Source: Pigmentiphaga sp. (GTDB lineage: Bacteria > Pseudomonadota > Gammaproteobacteria > Burkholderiales > Burkholderiaceae_B). Taken from it: DNA of 64,000 nt. The stretch lies in NCBI GenBank assembly GCA_023228945.1, contig JALOAI010000002.1, positions 186,001 through 250,000 on the forward strand, given 5' to 3'. The position numbers and the translations under genes were made by a program. The notes below the pieces were generated by a model. The model was not told the origin of the DNA, ran no database searches, and worked only from the letters and a program-made list of their open reading frames with translations. The first letter of the stretch is position 1, and each line of letters opens with the position of its first letter. Positions 25,424-35,304 of the stretch are shown here, in pieces.

Positions 25424-27847
25424 TTACCTTTCTGTGGGTCTCTGGGGAGTGCGGGCGGCAGGAGCCGTACCGTCTCCCCCGATCAATCGGGTTAATAGTA
25501 TAGAGACTCTCGCCCCGCCTTCGCCGCGATTGGCGATCTCGATACTACCACCGTGCTCTTCGACGATCTTGCGCACGATCGCCAAGCCCAGTCCGGTACC
25601 GCGCGCCTTGGTGGTGACGTACGGTTCGAAGGCGCGTTGCAGGACGCTTTCGGCAAAGCCGGGCCCGTTGTCGGACACGGTGATCTGCACCGCCGCGAGC
25701 GAGGTGCCGTCGGCCAGCCGGGCATTGGCGCGTCGCGTGCTCAGGCGGATGCAGGGCGCCTCGATGTCGGCTGCATGGCTCACGGCGTCGCTCGCGTTGG
25801 CCACCAGGTTGTGCACGATCTGCCGGATCTGCGTGGCATCGCACAGAATATGAGGTAGATCACCGGCCAGCGAAATGTCCAGCCGGATGCGCTCGAGGCT
25901 GCCGTGCGGCGAATGCAGCGGATCCCAGCCATATAAGGCGAGCACGTCGCCGATCAGGGCATTGAGGTCGGTTTCCTGCAGATTGAGCGATGGTTTGCGG
26001 GCATACTCGCGGAACTCATCCACCATGGCCTGCATCGATGCCACTTGATTGACGATGGTCGTGGTAGCCCGCCGCAACAGGGCGGAGTCGGTGTCGTCGA
26101 GCTTGTCTTCGAGTTTGATCTGCAGCCTTTCCGCCGACAGCTGGATGGGGGTGAGCGGGTTCTTGATCTCGTGCGCCAGACGGCGGGCCACCTCGCCCCA
26201 GGCGACGATGCGGTTGGCCGAGATGACGTCGGTGATGTCGTCGAACACCACCACGTAGCCGCGGTTGCCATCGACGGTGAGCAGAGATCCTCGCATCAGC
26301 AGCGTGATGGTGGAACGGCTGCGGTCCTGGTCGGCAAAAGGCTCGGGCGGCGGCGGGTTGGCGCCGGTGTGGGGATCGGGATCGGGGGGCGCGGCGGCGC
26401 CCGCCGGCATGGGGCTGGTGACGGTGATTTCGATTTGCCGCTGCCAATACGAGCTGCCGGTATCGGCGGCGGCATGCTCGGCGAAGCCCTGGCGCAGGGC
26501 CTGTGCGAAGCCGGTGAGGTCGATCAGGGTCTCAAGCGGGCGTCCGGGCATCTGCCGCAGATCGGTGTGCAGGATTCGCTGGGCACCCTGGTTGAAGGTG
26601 GCGAGCCGGAAGGCGGAGTCGAAGACCATCACCCCGGACGATAGGGTGGCCAGGACGTTCTCGAGATAGGCGTTGGAGCGTTCGAGCTGCTGCCGATTGT
26701 TCTCGACCATGCGGCGAGCCTCGGCCAGCTCGCGGGTCATGGCATTGAAAGAGCGTGTGAGCTGGCCCACTTCGTCGCGCGACGAGGGCTCGGGCAACTG
26801 GCGGAACTTGCCGACGCTGACCGCCTGCGTGCCCCCGGCCAGCCGCAGCAACGGCCGCACCAGCCGAGCCGAGAGCGCGAAGGCGGCGGCGATGGCGGTA
26901 AAGGCCGCCAGCAGCAGGGCAAGGGTAAGGGTGATGCCATAGAGTTTGCGCAGGCCCAGACGCGACAGTGCCAGTTCTTGATAGTCGCGATAACCGCGTT
27001 GCACCTGGTTGGCGTTCTCGGTGATGTTGTCGGGTACCGGCTGGGTCAGCTGCAGATAGCGGGTTTCGGCCCGCAAAAGCGAATTGAAATCGCCCAGCGG
27101 GCCGAGGGTGAGCAGCGGCACGATCACCCGCAAGGTGAGATCGACGTTGTCGACGTCTTCGTCCGCCGTGGCTTCAAGGGTGGGGACGGCCTCGACCGCC
27201 GCATAGGAACGGCCGGAACGGATCTGCTGCAGGACGTTGGCCGGCGGCAAGGCCGGCGCCAGGCTGTTGAAGCTGCTATTGGAAAATGCGATGACGTTGC
27301 CGCTGGTGGTGAAGATCATCGCATCGGCGACGTCTTGGCGCTCGCGCAGCCGGGTGAGCGCCAGCGCAAGCGAGGGATCGTGAGGGCCAAGGTCGCTCAG
27401 TTCGATAGCCAGCATGCGTGCCTTGGCATGCAGATCGCTGAGGCGGGTATCGAGTGCGGCCCGGCCGAGGTTGAGTCCGGCGTCGAGCGCGGCGTTGACA
27501 CGCACATTGAACCAGGATTCGATAGAACGCGAGAGAAATTGTACGGATAAAGTATAGATGATGGCCCCCGGCACCACGCCGACGAGCGCAAAGGCCAGCG
27601 CCAGCCGGGCGGTGAGGCGGGCGCCGAAGACGTTGCGCCGCAATTGCCGGATCAGCCGGGTGGTGAGCGTGACTACCCAGGCGCCCAACGCCAGCGCCAC
27701 GACGATGTTGAGGCCAAGCAGGAGGGTGTAGTAGCGTTCGATGCGCGAGGCGTTGTTGGTGGACCACGCAAGCAGGCCGAGCAGCAGCAGTGCGCTCACC
27801 GCACCGGCCACCAACAGGATGCGCATGAGCCGGTTCACGGCTGCCAC
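25424..27847 (-). CDS. NtrY-like membrane sensor histidine kinase
   Basis: An 807-residue kinase with N-terminal membrane spans, an extracytoplasmic region, HAMP segment (RLVRPLLRLAGGTQAVSVG), PAS-like region, the phosphoacceptor motif LAHEIKNPLTPIQL and HATPase N/G boxes (NLVANASDAV, DNGPGF, GTGLGLAIV). This is NtrY architecture; it phosphorylates the adjacent NtrX-like regulator. Substrate signal unknown, nitrogen or envelope state by family analogy. Its 5' end overlaps the DUF4390 gene by 13 bp. Confidence 0.94.
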   Translation of the reverse strand: MAAVNRLMRILLVAGAVSALLLLGLLAWSTNNASRIERYYTLLLGLNIVVALALGAWVVTLTTRLIRQLRRNVFGARLTARLALAFALVGVVPGAIIYTLSVQFLSRSIESWFNVRVNAALDAGLNLGRAALDTRLSDLHAKARMLAIELSDLGPHDPSLALALTRLRERQDVADAMIFTTSGNVIAFSNSSFNSLAPALPPANVLQQIRSGRSYAAVEAVPTLEATADEDVDNVDLTLRVIVPLLTLGPLGDFNSLLRAETRYLQLTQPVPDNITENANQVQRGYRDYQELALSRLGLRKLYGITLTLALLLAAFTAIAAAFALSARLVRPLLRLAGGTQAVSVGKFRQLPEPSSRDEVGQLTRSFNAMTRELAEARRMVENNRQQLERSNAYLENVLATLSSGVMVFDSAFRLATFNQGAQRILHTDLRQMPGRPLETLIDLTGFAQALRQGFAEHAAADTGSSYWQRQIEITVTSPMPAGAAAPPDPDPHTGANPPPPEPFADQDRSRSTITLLMRGSLLTVDGNRGYVVVFDDITDVISANRIVAWGEVARRLAHEIKNPLTPIQLSAERLQIKLEDKLDDTDSALLRRATTTIVNQVASMQAMVDEFREYARKPSLNLQETDLNALIGDVLALYGWDPLHSPHGSLERIRLDISLAGDLPHILCDATQIRQIVHNLVANASDAVSHAADIEAPCIRLSTRRANARLADGTSLAAVQITVSDNGPGFAESVLQRAFEPYVTTKARGTGLGLAIVRKIVEEHGGSIEIANRGEGGARVSILLTRLIGGDGTAPAARTPQRPTER

Positions 27848-28404
27848 GTCTCCAGCAGATCGGGGCGGATCCGGAAAGGGGCCCAGGGCGTGGCCAGTGC
27901 CCAGGCACTGCTATTCATGGCGTTGACCTGAAAGGGACGCGAGAGCTGGGAGACGTCGAGCCGCAGGCGCAGGCGGCCTTCGTAGCGATCGGCGGGATCG
28001 AGCGCATCGGCGTTGGCGAAGCGCCAGCCACGGATGTGGCGTACGATCTCGAGCGCTTCGTCGAGCGAAGCCACCGGCAGCGCCAGGCCGCCGGTGCTGA
28101 CGCGCCATTGGCGAATCAGGGCGTTGTACGAAATGCTCCAGAGCCGCTCGGCCTCGACCACCGTGCGGTCGAACCACCACCAACGCGGCTCCGACACCAC
28201 GAGATCGGCCGTAAAGTACAGCGACAGGCCTCGTTCGGCCACGCCGCGCAGTTGCGAGTTGAGCTCGACGCGGATATCGGCATCGAGGTACCAGCCATCG
28301 GCTTGGTGGCTGATTTGCATGCGCTCGACCCGCGTACCCTCATTGGCGGCGGCGATGGGGACGAACGAGACGAGCCACAGGAAAATGGCGAGCAGTCGCA
28401 GCAT
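27835..28404 (-). CDS. DUF4390 secreted protein
   Basis: A 189-residue protein with a signal peptide (MLRLLAIFLWLVSFVPIAAA) and the DUF4390 pattern WYLDADIRVELNSQLRGVAERGLSLYF...RWWWFDRTV, a periplasmic beta-rich domain found next to ntrY/rsmB in betaproteobacteria. Function unknown; co-occurrence suggests a periplasmic partner of the NtrY-like sensor. It lies 8 bp after rsmB and overlaps ntrY. Confidence 0.88.
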   Translation of the reverse strand: MLRLLAIFLWLVSFVPIAAANEGTRVERMQISHQADGWYLDADIRVELNSQLRGVAERGLSLYFTADLVVSEPRWWWFDRTVVEAERLWSISYNALIRQWRVSTGGLALPVASLDEALEIVRHIRGWRFANADALDPADRYEGRLRLRLDVSQLSRPFQVNAMNSSAWALATPWAPFRIRPDLLETWQP

Positions 28405-28412
28405 GCGAGGTA

Positions 28413-29891
28413 TCAGGCCTTGGTGAAACACGCATAAAAGAAACCGTCGTGCTGATCGGCGGGCGCGGCGCCCGACAAGGCGGGCAAGAGCTGGCCGGGG
28501 GCGGCCTGGCGCAAGGCATCGGCATGGCGCAGCTCGAAGGCCTTGGCCTGCTGCGCGCCTTCTGCGTGAAATACCGAGCAGGTGACGTAAAGCAATGTAC
28601 CACCCGGGGCGACCACCTGCCACAGCGTGTCGGCGATCTGTTGTTGCAGGGCCGCAATCCGCGAGATATCGTCGGCACGGCGCAGCCAGCGGATATCGGG
28701 ATGGCGGCGCACGATGCCCGATGCCGTGCAGGGTACGTCGGCCAGCACGGCGTCGAAGGGCCGGCCGTCCCACCAATCGAGCGTGCTGGCGTCGGCCCGG
28801 CTCAAGCCCGCTTGCAGGCCAAGGCGATCGAGATTGGCCGCCACGCGCGCGAGGCGAGCGGCGTCGTTGTCGAGCGCGGTGAGCTCGAGGTTGGCCAGCT
28901 CCAGGAGATGGGCGGTTTTGCCGCCCGGCGCGGCGCAGGCGTCGAGGACGCGCATGCCGTCGCGCAACGGTAGCAAGGAGGCCGCCAGCTGTGCCCCTGC
29001 GTCCTGGACCGACCACCAGCCTTCGGCAAAACCGGGCAATTGATGCACAGGGCGGGGCTGGGTGAGCACCAGGCCATGCTGCAGCACAGGCTCGGCGTCC
29101 ACGCCGGCGTCGGCCAAGGCCAGCACTACGCGATCGCGAGTCGTACGGCGCGGGTTGACCCGCAGCGTCATGGGCGCGGGCGCATGGGCCGATTCGAGGA
29201 TGCGGCGCCACTGGTCGGGATGGTCGCGCTGCAACTGCTCGATCCACCAGAGAGGATGGTTCCAGCAGGCCTCGGGATCGTGCCGGGCGCGGGCGTCGAG
29301 GTGATCGCGCTCGCGCTGGTAGCGGCGCAGGCAGGCGTTGATCAGGTTTTTGTAGCGTTGCCAACGAGGTTGCCGTTGCGCGGCACGCACGGCCTGATCG
29401 ACGATGGTGAACTCGGTATAGTGCGGCGCCCAGGGCGCTTGCGCCGAGCCGTGCAGCAAGGCAAGCGCGACGCCCAGCAAGAAGTGGATGCCGGGTTCGG
29501 GCGGCGGGCGGTCGAGCAAGAGGCTCTGCAGCGTGCGCACGTGCCCCCACTGGCGCAAAGCGTGGAATGTGAGGTCTTGCGTGGCCGCGCGCATGGCTGG
29601 CGGAATCTCGTCAAGCACCTGGGTGAGGGACCGGCCGTGTTCGAGCACGGCTTCGAGGGCAAGGGCGGCGCTGACCAGAATGCGAGCAAGCGGGGCGGAG
29701 GCCGGCCCGTTGGATTCCGGGGCTGGCGCGGCCGCCGGGCCACTGACCGTCGGCCTGCTCGCGGCCGTGCCGCTGGTCCTTGGGCCACCGACCATCGGGC
29801 CGCCAGCCGTTGGGCCGGCCTGGCGGGCGGGAGCGGGCCGGCTCTGCCGGGCCTGGCCTCGCGGGGTGGGTTTGGGGCTGCGGCCGGGCAT
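28413..29891 (-). CDS. rsmB: 16S rRNA (cytosine-967-C5)-methyltransferase
   Basis: A 492-residue enzyme: an N-terminal NusB-like RNA-binding domain (about residues 65-200) and a C-terminal SAM methyltransferase with VLDACAAPGGKTAHLLEL, DVPCTASGIVRRHPDI and the catalytic VTCSVFHAE. It methylates C967 of 16S rRNA. The first 65 residues are a low-complexity Gly/Pro/Ala/Ser tract (GPTAGGPMVGGPRTSG) built from repeated GC-rich triplets, unusual for the family. The ATG overlaps the fmt stop by one base. Confidence 0.95.
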   Translation of the reverse strand: MPGRSPKPTPRGQARQSRPAPARQAGPTAGGPMVGGPRTSGTAASRPTVSGPAAAPAPESNGPASAPLARILVSAALALEAVLEHGRSLTQVLDEIPPAMRAATQDLTFHALRQWGHVRTLQSLLLDRPPPEPGIHFLLGVALALLHGSAQAPWAPHYTEFTIVDQAVRAAQRQPRWQRYKNLINACLRRYQRERDHLDARARHDPEACWNHPLWWIEQLQRDHPDQWRRILESAHAPAPMTLRVNPRRTTRDRVVLALADAGVDAEPVLQHGLVLTQPRPVHQLPGFAEGWWSVQDAGAQLAASLLPLRDGMRVLDACAAPGGKTAHLLELANLELTALDNDAARLARVAANLDRLGLQAGLSRADASTLDWWDGRPFDAVLADVPCTASGIVRRHPDIRWLRRADDISRIAALQQQIADTLWQVVAPGGTLLYVTCSVFHAEGAQQAKAFELRHADALRQAAPGQLLPALSGAAPADQHDGFFYACFTKA

Positions 29892-30835
29892 CACGCCGGG
29901 CTCCAGCCGCGGCGGAAAACGTCGGCCGGCTGGCGCTTGCCGCCGGCCTTCTGGACCTCGGTGAGGCGCAGCAGGCCCTCGCCGGTGGCGAGGTCGATAC
30001 CGTCGGTCGAAATCGCCACCACCGTGCCCGGGGTGGCGTATGGGGCCGGGCCGGCGGGCAGGGCCTGGGCTTGCCAAACTTTGACCGGCTCGTTCAGGCC
30101 CGGCAGCATCACGGTAGCGCCGGGTACGGGATTGAAGGCGCGCACCCGCCGGGCGAGTTCGGTGGCTGGGCGGGAAAGATCCAGCCTGGCCTCGGCTTTA
30201 TCGAGCTTGGTGGCGTAGGTCGCGCCGGCGCCGGGTTGCGCCGTACTGGGCAGCTGGCCCGCCGCGAGGAGATCGAGGGCTTCGACGATCAGTTCGCCAC
30301 CCAGCGTCGCCAGGACGTCGTGGAGCTGCCCCGCGGTGGCGTCGCCGATAGGCAGCTCGCGCCATAGGCGCATGGCGCCGGTATCCAGGCCTTCGTCCAT
30401 CTGCATGATGGTCACGCCCGAGCTGGCATCGCCGGCCTCGATGGCACGCTGGATGGGCGCCGCGCCGCGCCAGCGCGGCAGCAGGCTGGCGTGGATGTTG
30501 AGGCAGCCATGGCTGGGTAGTTGCAGCGTCCAGGCCGGCAGGATCAGGCCGTAGGCGGCCACCACCATGGCTTCGGGCCGGGCCGCGAGCAAGGCGTCGC
30601 GCGCCGCGGAGGCGTCGTCGGGGTAGCGGCCGTCGAGGCGCAGGCTGCGCGGCTGCAAGACCTGGGCGCCATGTGCCAGCGCCGCCTGCTTGACCGGGCT
30701 GGGCTGCAGTTTCAGGCCGCGCCCCGCCGGGCGGTCGGGCTGGGTGAGAACCAGGGGTATGTCGTGGCCCGTCGCCAGCAGGCGCTCATAGGCCACGCGG
30801 GCGAAATCGGGGGTTCCCGCAAAAACCAGACGCAT
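29891..30835 (-). CDS. fmt: methionyl-tRNA formyltransferase
   Basis: A 314-residue enzyme starting MRLVFAGTPDFARVAYERL. The catalytic Asn-His-Asp set is visible in LNIHASLLPRWRGAAPIQRA and GVTIMQMDEGLDTG. It formylates initiator Met-tRNA from 10-formyl-THF. Next to def (5 bp upstream) and coupled to rsmB, the usual def-fmt-rsmB operon. Confidence 0.97.
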   Translation of the reverse strand: MRLVFAGTPDFARVAYERLLATGHDIPLVLTQPDRPAGRGLKLQPSPVKQAALAHGAQVLQPRSLRLDGRYPDDASAARDALLAARPEAMVVAAYGLILPAWTLQLPSHGCLNIHASLLPRWRGAAPIQRAIEAGDASSGVTIMQMDEGLDTGAMRLWRELPIGDATAGQLHDVLATLGGELIVEALDLLAAGQLPSTAQPGAGATYATKLDKAEARLDLSRPATELARRVRAFNPVPGATVMLPGLNEPVKVWQAQALPAGPAPYATPGTVVAISTDGIDLATGEGLLRLTEVQKAGGKRQPADVFRRGWSPA

Positions 30836-30840
30836 GAAAA

Positions 30841-31356
30841 TTACGCCACGGCCTGGGCCTGGCGCTCCTGTTTGCGCAGTTTGGTTTTGATGCGCGATTG
30901 CTTGAGTGGCGAGAGGTATTCGACGAATACCTTGCCGTCGAGGTGATCGATCTCGTGCTGCACGCAAATGGCCAGCAGGCCATCGGCGTCGAACTCGAAG
31001 GCATTGCCATCGGGGTCGAGCGCCCGCACGCGCACGCGCTCGGCGCGCTCGACCTTATCGTAGATGCCGGGCACCGAGAGGCAGCCTTCTTCGTAGACGA
31101 TGCGGTCGTCGCTGCGCCAGATGATCTCGGGGTTGATCAGGGCGCGCAGTTCGTTGTGCTGTTCGGAGACGTCGATGACGATCACGCGCTCGTGGACATC
31201 GACCTGCGTGGCGGCCAGGCCCACGCCCGGCGCGGCGTACATGGTTTCGGCCATGTCGCGCACCAGGGTGCGGATGCGGTCGTCGACGACTTCAACCGGC
31301 TTGGCCACCTTGTGCAGGCGGGGATCCGGAAAATGCAGAATGGGTAGCAAGGCCAT
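30841..31356 (-). CDS. def: peptide deformylase
   Basis: A 171-residue metalloprotease with all three family motifs: GVGLAATQVDV, EGCLSVPG (metal-ligand Cys) and HEIDHLDGK (HExxH). It removes the formyl group from nascent proteins. Start chosen at the ATG giving MALLPILHFPDPRL, the family N-terminus; the frame opens one more ATG upstream at 31365. Divergent from dprA across a 190-bp gap. Confidence 0.97.
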   Translation of the reverse strand: MALLPILHFPDPRLHKVAKPVEVVDDRIRTLVRDMAETMYAAPGVGLAATQVDVHERVIVIDVSEQHNELRALINPEIIWRSDDRIVYEEGCLSVPGIYDKVERAERVRVRALDPDGNAFEFDADGLLAICVQHEIDHLDGKVFVEYLSPLKQSRIKTKLRKQERQAQAVA

Positions 31357-31546
31357 GGTAGGCACCCGTACGAAAAAGATTTGCCCAACTCTCCACTATA
31401 GAGGAGTGGGTATGGTGTAGCCAGTAGATGGGGGCGCCGCGCCGTTTTTTCAACGAGGCTTGGCGGGTGTGTCCTGGAGTATCCGATCGGCGGCGGATAC
31501 GCTGCCCCACAGGCATGATGGCAGGACGATAAAGGCAAGGGATTTT

Positions 31547-32776
31547 ATGGCATTTTCATCGTCGTCCGGGCCGCGTCCCGCCGGGCCGGAGCCGGAGGCG
31601 CGATTGGCACCAGAGCCAGCCGCGCGCGACGCCGCGCTAGCCGCGTGGCTGCGCTTGTCGCTGCAGCCGGGCCTGGGGCTGGTCGCGGCGCGCCGGCTAC
31701 TCGATCTGGCCGGCGGCGATGCGCTGGCGGTGTCGGCGCTGGCTCCGCCCGACGTTGCCGGCGTCGTGGGGCCGCAACCGGCGGCGGAACTCCTGCGGCC
31801 GCCCACCGCCGGTATGACCGCCGCCATCGAGGCCTGCCTGGCCTGGGAGCGAGCCGCGGAGGGCCGTCGCCTGATGGTCTTGGCCGATGCCGACTACCCG
31901 GCATCCCTGCGCCAGCTGCACGATCCACCGCTGGTGCTGTATGTCAGAGGCGATGCGGCGCAGCTCGCGCGACCCAGTGTGGCAGTGGTGGGTGCGCGCC
32001 ATGCTACGCCCGGGGGCAAGGCCTTGGCCCGCAACTTGTCGCTGCAATTGGCGGCGAGCGGTTGGAGCGTGGTCAGCGGGCTGGCACTCGGGATCGATGG
32101 CGCCGCCCACGAAGGAGCCTTGGCGGCGGGGCCGGAAGGCGCGGGCACGCTGGCCGTCATGGCCACCGGCATCGATCGCGTCTATCCCGCCCGCCACCAG
32201 GGCCTGGCCCAGCGCATCGCAATGCGGGGCGCGGTGATCACCGAACTGCCGCTGGGCACCCCGAGTGCGCCGTTTCAGTTTCCGCGGCGCAATCGGCTGG
32301 TGGCCGGCCTGGTGCGTGGCGTGCTGGTCGTTGAGGCGGCCGAACGCAGCGGCTCGCTCATCACCGCGCGGCTGGCCAACGATCTCGGGCGCGACGTCTT
32401 CGCTGTGCCGGGGTCTGTCCATGCACCGCTGTCGCGCGGCTGCCATGCCCTGATCCGCGACGGTGCGCGCCTGGCGGCTTCCCTTGAAGACATCCTGGAA
32501 GAACTGGAGGGCGGGGCATATCGGCCCACCAGCGGCAAAGCCGACCTTTCACGCCAGCCGCCGGCCCCGCCGGATCCGGGCGAGCCTGAGGCCGCGGCGG
32601 TGCTGGCCGCGCTGGGCTACGATCCGCTGGATTTCGATACCTTGCTCGCCCGCACCGGGCTGGCTGCGCCGTTACTGCATGGGCAGCTGCTGCAACTGGA
32701 GCTTGGGGGGTGGCTGTGGCGCGGGCCCGATGGGCGGCTGATGCGCCTCGCTCCACCGATAAGGCCGGCGGGCTAG
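31547..32776 (+). CDS. dprA: DNA-processing protein DprA
   Basis: A 409-residue protein: N-terminal SAM-like helical region, Rossmann domain with VAVVGARHATPGG, SGLALGIDGAAHEGAL and RNRLVAGLVRGVLVVEAAERSGSL, and a C-terminal winged-helix (LAALGYDPLDFDTLLARTGL). DprA loads RecA onto incoming single-stranded DNA in transformation. The start at 31547 (MAFSSSSG) removes an improbable 29-residue leader; the ribosome site there is weak. Confidence 0.94.
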   Translation: MAFSSSSGPRPAGPEPEARLAPEPAARDAALAAWLRLSLQPGLGLVAARRLLDLAGGDALAVSALAPPDVAGVVGPQPAAELLRPPTAGMTAAIEACLAWERAAEGRRLMVLADADYPASLRQLHDPPLVLYVRGDAAQLARPSVAVVGARHATPGGKALARNLSLQLAASGWSVVSGLALGIDGAAHEGALAAGPEGAGTLAVMATGIDRVYPARHQGLAQRIAMRGAVITELPLGTPSAPFQFPRRNRLVAGLVRGVLVVEAAERSGSLITARLANDLGRDVFAVPGSVHAPLSRGCHALIRDGARLAASLEDILEELEGGAYRPTSGKADLSRQPPAPPDPGEPEAAAVLAALGYDPLDFDTLLARTGLAAPLLHGQLLQLELGGWLWRGPDGRLMRLAPPIRPAG

Positions 32777-32799
32777 TGGCCTACTCGCCGATGCGTAAC

Positions 32800-32825
32800 G
32801 CCCGAGGCGCCGCGGTACCTCGGGC
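32800..32825. terminator. stem-loop between dprA and proS 3' ends
   Basis: GCCCGAGG/CCTCGGGC, a perfect 8-bp stem with a 10-nt loop, lies in the 83-bp gap between the convergent ends of dprA and proS. No T-run, so a bidirectional role is conjecture. Confidence 0.4.
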
Positions 32826-32859
32826 TACATGCTATGCGCGAGGCAACCGGCGTGTGTCG

Positions 32860-34596
32860 TTAATCCACGCGTAACGCCTGAAGTCCGGCCTGCACGCCGG
32901 CCAGCGCCTCGGCGGCGGCCACGCGCGTGGCTTCGGCGTCGCGGCGGCCCTGGATCTCCACCACGCCGTCTTTCAAGCCGCGTTCGCCCACCGTCACGCG
33001 CAACGGGATGCCGATCAGCTCCCAGTCGGCAAACATGCTGCCCGGCCGCAGATCGCGATCGTCGAGAATGGCATCGACACCTTGAGCGCGCAGGGCTTCG
33101 TACAGCTCGGTTGCCGTATTCCGCACCGCCTCGCTCTTGCTCCAGCTCACCGGGCAGATCACAACATCGAAGGGGCTCAAGGCCGCGGGCCAGAGGATGC
33201 CGCGATCATCGTGGTTTTGCTCGATCGCGGCGCCCACGATGCGTGTCACGCCGATGCCGTAGCAACCCATCTGCATGACGGCGGGCTTGCCGTTTTCGTC
33301 CAGGAAGGTGGCGTTCAGCGCCTCGGAATACTTGGTGCCCAGGAAGAATACGTGGCCGACTTCGATGCCGCGCTGCAGTACCAGCGGACCGCTGCCGTCG
33401 GCAGCCGGGTCGCCGGCCACGACGTTGCGCAGGTCGAGCGTGTACGCTGGCGGCGGCAGGTCGCGCACCCAGTTGGCGCCAGTGTAGTGGAAGCCCGCGG
33501 CGTTGGCGCCGCACACGAAGTCGCTCATGTTGGCGACCGTGCGGTCGGCCACCACCAGGGTGCCTTCGGGCACGCCGACAGGGCCCAGGTAGCCGGGCTC
33601 GGTGCCGAAGTGGGCCTCGATCTCGGCGGCCGCCGCCAGGCGGAAGCCCTGCGCCAACTCGGGCACCTTGGCGGCCTTGATCTCGTTCAGTTCGTGGTCG
33701 CCGCGCAGCAGCAGCATGACCATCCGCGGCGCCTCGCCTTCGGTGACCACCACCACCGCCTTGACGGTGCGCTCGATCGGCAGGCCGAGAAAATCCGCCA
33801 CGGCGTCGCAGCGCACCTGGCCCGGCGTGGCTACCTGTTCGAGGGGCTGGCCGGGTGCGGCGCGCTCGGCGAGCAGGGGCAGGGCCTCGGCCAGTTCGAC
33901 GTTGGCGGCATAGCCCGAGGCCGGGCTATAGGCGATGAGATCTTCGCCGGTATCGGCGATCACCTGGAACTCATGGCTGCGTGAACCGCCGATCGAGCCG
34001 GTATCGGCGGCAACGGCGCGAAACTCCAGCCCCAGCCGCTGGAAGATGCGCTGGTAGGCGTCGTACATGCGGTCGTAGCTGGCTTGCGCATCCGCCTCGG
34101 TGCGATCGAAGGAATAGGCGTCCTTCATGGTGAACTCGCGGCCCCGCATCAGGCCGAAACGCGGCCGGCGCTCGTCGCGGAATTTGGTCTGGATGTGATA
34201 GAAGTTGCGCGGCAACTGGCGCCAGCTATGGATCTCGTTGCGCGCGATGTCGGTGATCACTTCTTCCGACGTGGGCTGCAGCACGAAATCGCGCTGGTGG
34301 CGATCCTTGATGCGCAGCAGCTCGGGGCCGTACTGCTCCCAGCGGCCCGACTCCTGCCAGAGCTCGGCCGGCTGTACCACCGGCATGAGCAGCTCCAGGG
34401 CGCCCGCGGCGTCCATCTCTTGGCGGATGATGGCCTCGACCTTGCGGATGACTCGCAGGCCCAGCGGCATATAGGTGTAGATGCCCCCCGCCAGGCGCCG
34501 GATCATGCCGGCGCGGGTCATCAGGCGATGGCTGGCGACTTCGGCATCGGCCGGCGCCTCTTTGAGGGTGTTGATATGGTAGTGAGAGGCGCGCAT
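32860..34596 (-). CDS. proS: prolyl-tRNA synthetase
   Basis: A 578-residue bacterial-type ProRS. Class II motifs are visible: PVVQPAELWQESGRW (motif 1), FRDERRPRFGLMRGREFTMKD (motif 2 region) and GCYGIGVTRIVGAAIEQ (motif 3); an INS/YbaK-like editing domain with CDAVADFLGLPIERTVKAVV lies between. The ATG at 34596 gives MRASHYHINTLKEAP, the family start; the frame remains open upstream. Divergent from rppH. Confidence 0.97.
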   Translation of the reverse strand: MRASHYHINTLKEAPADAEVASHRLMTRAGMIRRLAGGIYTYMPLGLRVIRKVEAIIRQEMDAAGALELLMPVVQPAELWQESGRWEQYGPELLRIKDRHQRDFVLQPTSEEVITDIARNEIHSWRQLPRNFYHIQTKFRDERRPRFGLMRGREFTMKDAYSFDRTEADAQASYDRMYDAYQRIFQRLGLEFRAVAADTGSIGGSRSHEFQVIADTGEDLIAYSPASGYAANVELAEALPLLAERAAPGQPLEQVATPGQVRCDAVADFLGLPIERTVKAVVVVTEGEAPRMVMLLLRGDHELNEIKAAKVPELAQGFRLAAAAEIEAHFGTEPGYLGPVGVPEGTLVVADRTVANMSDFVCGANAAGFHYTGANWVRDLPPPAYTLDLRNVVAGDPAADGSGPLVLQRGIEVGHVFFLGTKYSEALNATFLDENGKPAVMQMGCYGIGVTRIVGAAIEQNHDDRGILWPAALSPFDVVICPVSWSKSEAVRNTATELYEALRAQGVDAILDDRDLRPGSMFADWELIGIPLRVTVGERGLKDGVVEIQGRRDAEATRVAAAEALAGVQAGLQALRVD

Positions 34597-34653
34597 GGAA
34601 CGGTTTGATCGATATAATCGTTGGCAATTGTATAGAAATTGCTGGAGGTGGCC

Positions 34654-35289
34654 ATGCTGGATCGGGAAGGCTACCGTCCCAACGTCGGCATCATCCTCGT
34701 CAATCAAAAAAACGAGGTCTTCTGGGGTAAACGAATTCGCGAACATGCCTGGCAGTTTCCGCAGGGCGGCATCAAGCACGGCGAGAGTCCTGCCCAGGCC
34801 ATGTATCGCGAGCTGCACGAAGAAGTCGGGCTCAAGCCCGAACATGTCCGTATCTTGGGGCGCACACGTAACTGGCTACGTTACACCGTGCCCGAGCGTT
34901 TCGTTCGGCGCGAGTGGCGTGGCCACTATAAAGGACAAAAACAAATCTGGTTCCTGCTGCGTATGGTAGGCCGGGATTCCGATGTCTCGCTGCGCGCGAC
35001 CAAGCATCCGGAGTTCGACGCCTGGCGCTGGAGCGACTACTGGGTGCCGCTGGATGCCGTGATCGAGTTCAAACGCGAGGTCTACACCGATGCGCTCAAC
35101 GAGCTCGCCGCCATCCTGTTTCGTCGGCAAAGCGAAACCCGCTTTCTTCGCCAGCATCTGCAGGCGAGCACGCGTGGCAACGGCATGCGCCAGCCCAGGC
35201 ACGCGGGCGACTTGCCGCCGCCCCCGCCGGCGGTGGTGTCCAACGCGCCCGAACCGGTGCTGGCCGTGGCGCCCGAGGAGCAAGGCTGA
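34654..35289 (+). CDS. rppH: RNA pyrophosphohydrolase
   Basis: A 211-residue Nudix hydrolase starting MLDREGYRPNVGII with GGAGG before the ATG. The Nudix box is complete (GGIKHGESPAQAMYRELHEE), and the RppH-specific WRGHYKGQKQIWFLLR follows. It removes pyrophosphate from mRNA 5' ends to start decay. The last 45 residues are a Pro/Ala-rich tail beyond the usual fold. A TATAAT at 34613-34618 upstream is a possible -10 element, without a clear -35. Confidence 0.96.
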   Translation: MLDREGYRPNVGIILVNQKNEVFWGKRIREHAWQFPQGGIKHGESPAQAMYRELHEEVGLKPEHVRILGRTRNWLRYTVPERFVRREWRGHYKGQKQIWFLLRMVGRDSDVSLRATKHPEFDAWRWSDYWVPLDAVIEFKREVYTDALNELAAILFRRQSETRFLRQHLQASTRGNGMRQPRHAGDLPPPPPAVVSNAPEPVLAVAPEEQG

Positions 35290-35304
35290 AGCCGGATCCT
35301 CGCC

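Noticed and set aside
31460..31546. 29-residue upstream extension of dprA
   Set aside because: No family similarity and it would run through the probable promoter region.
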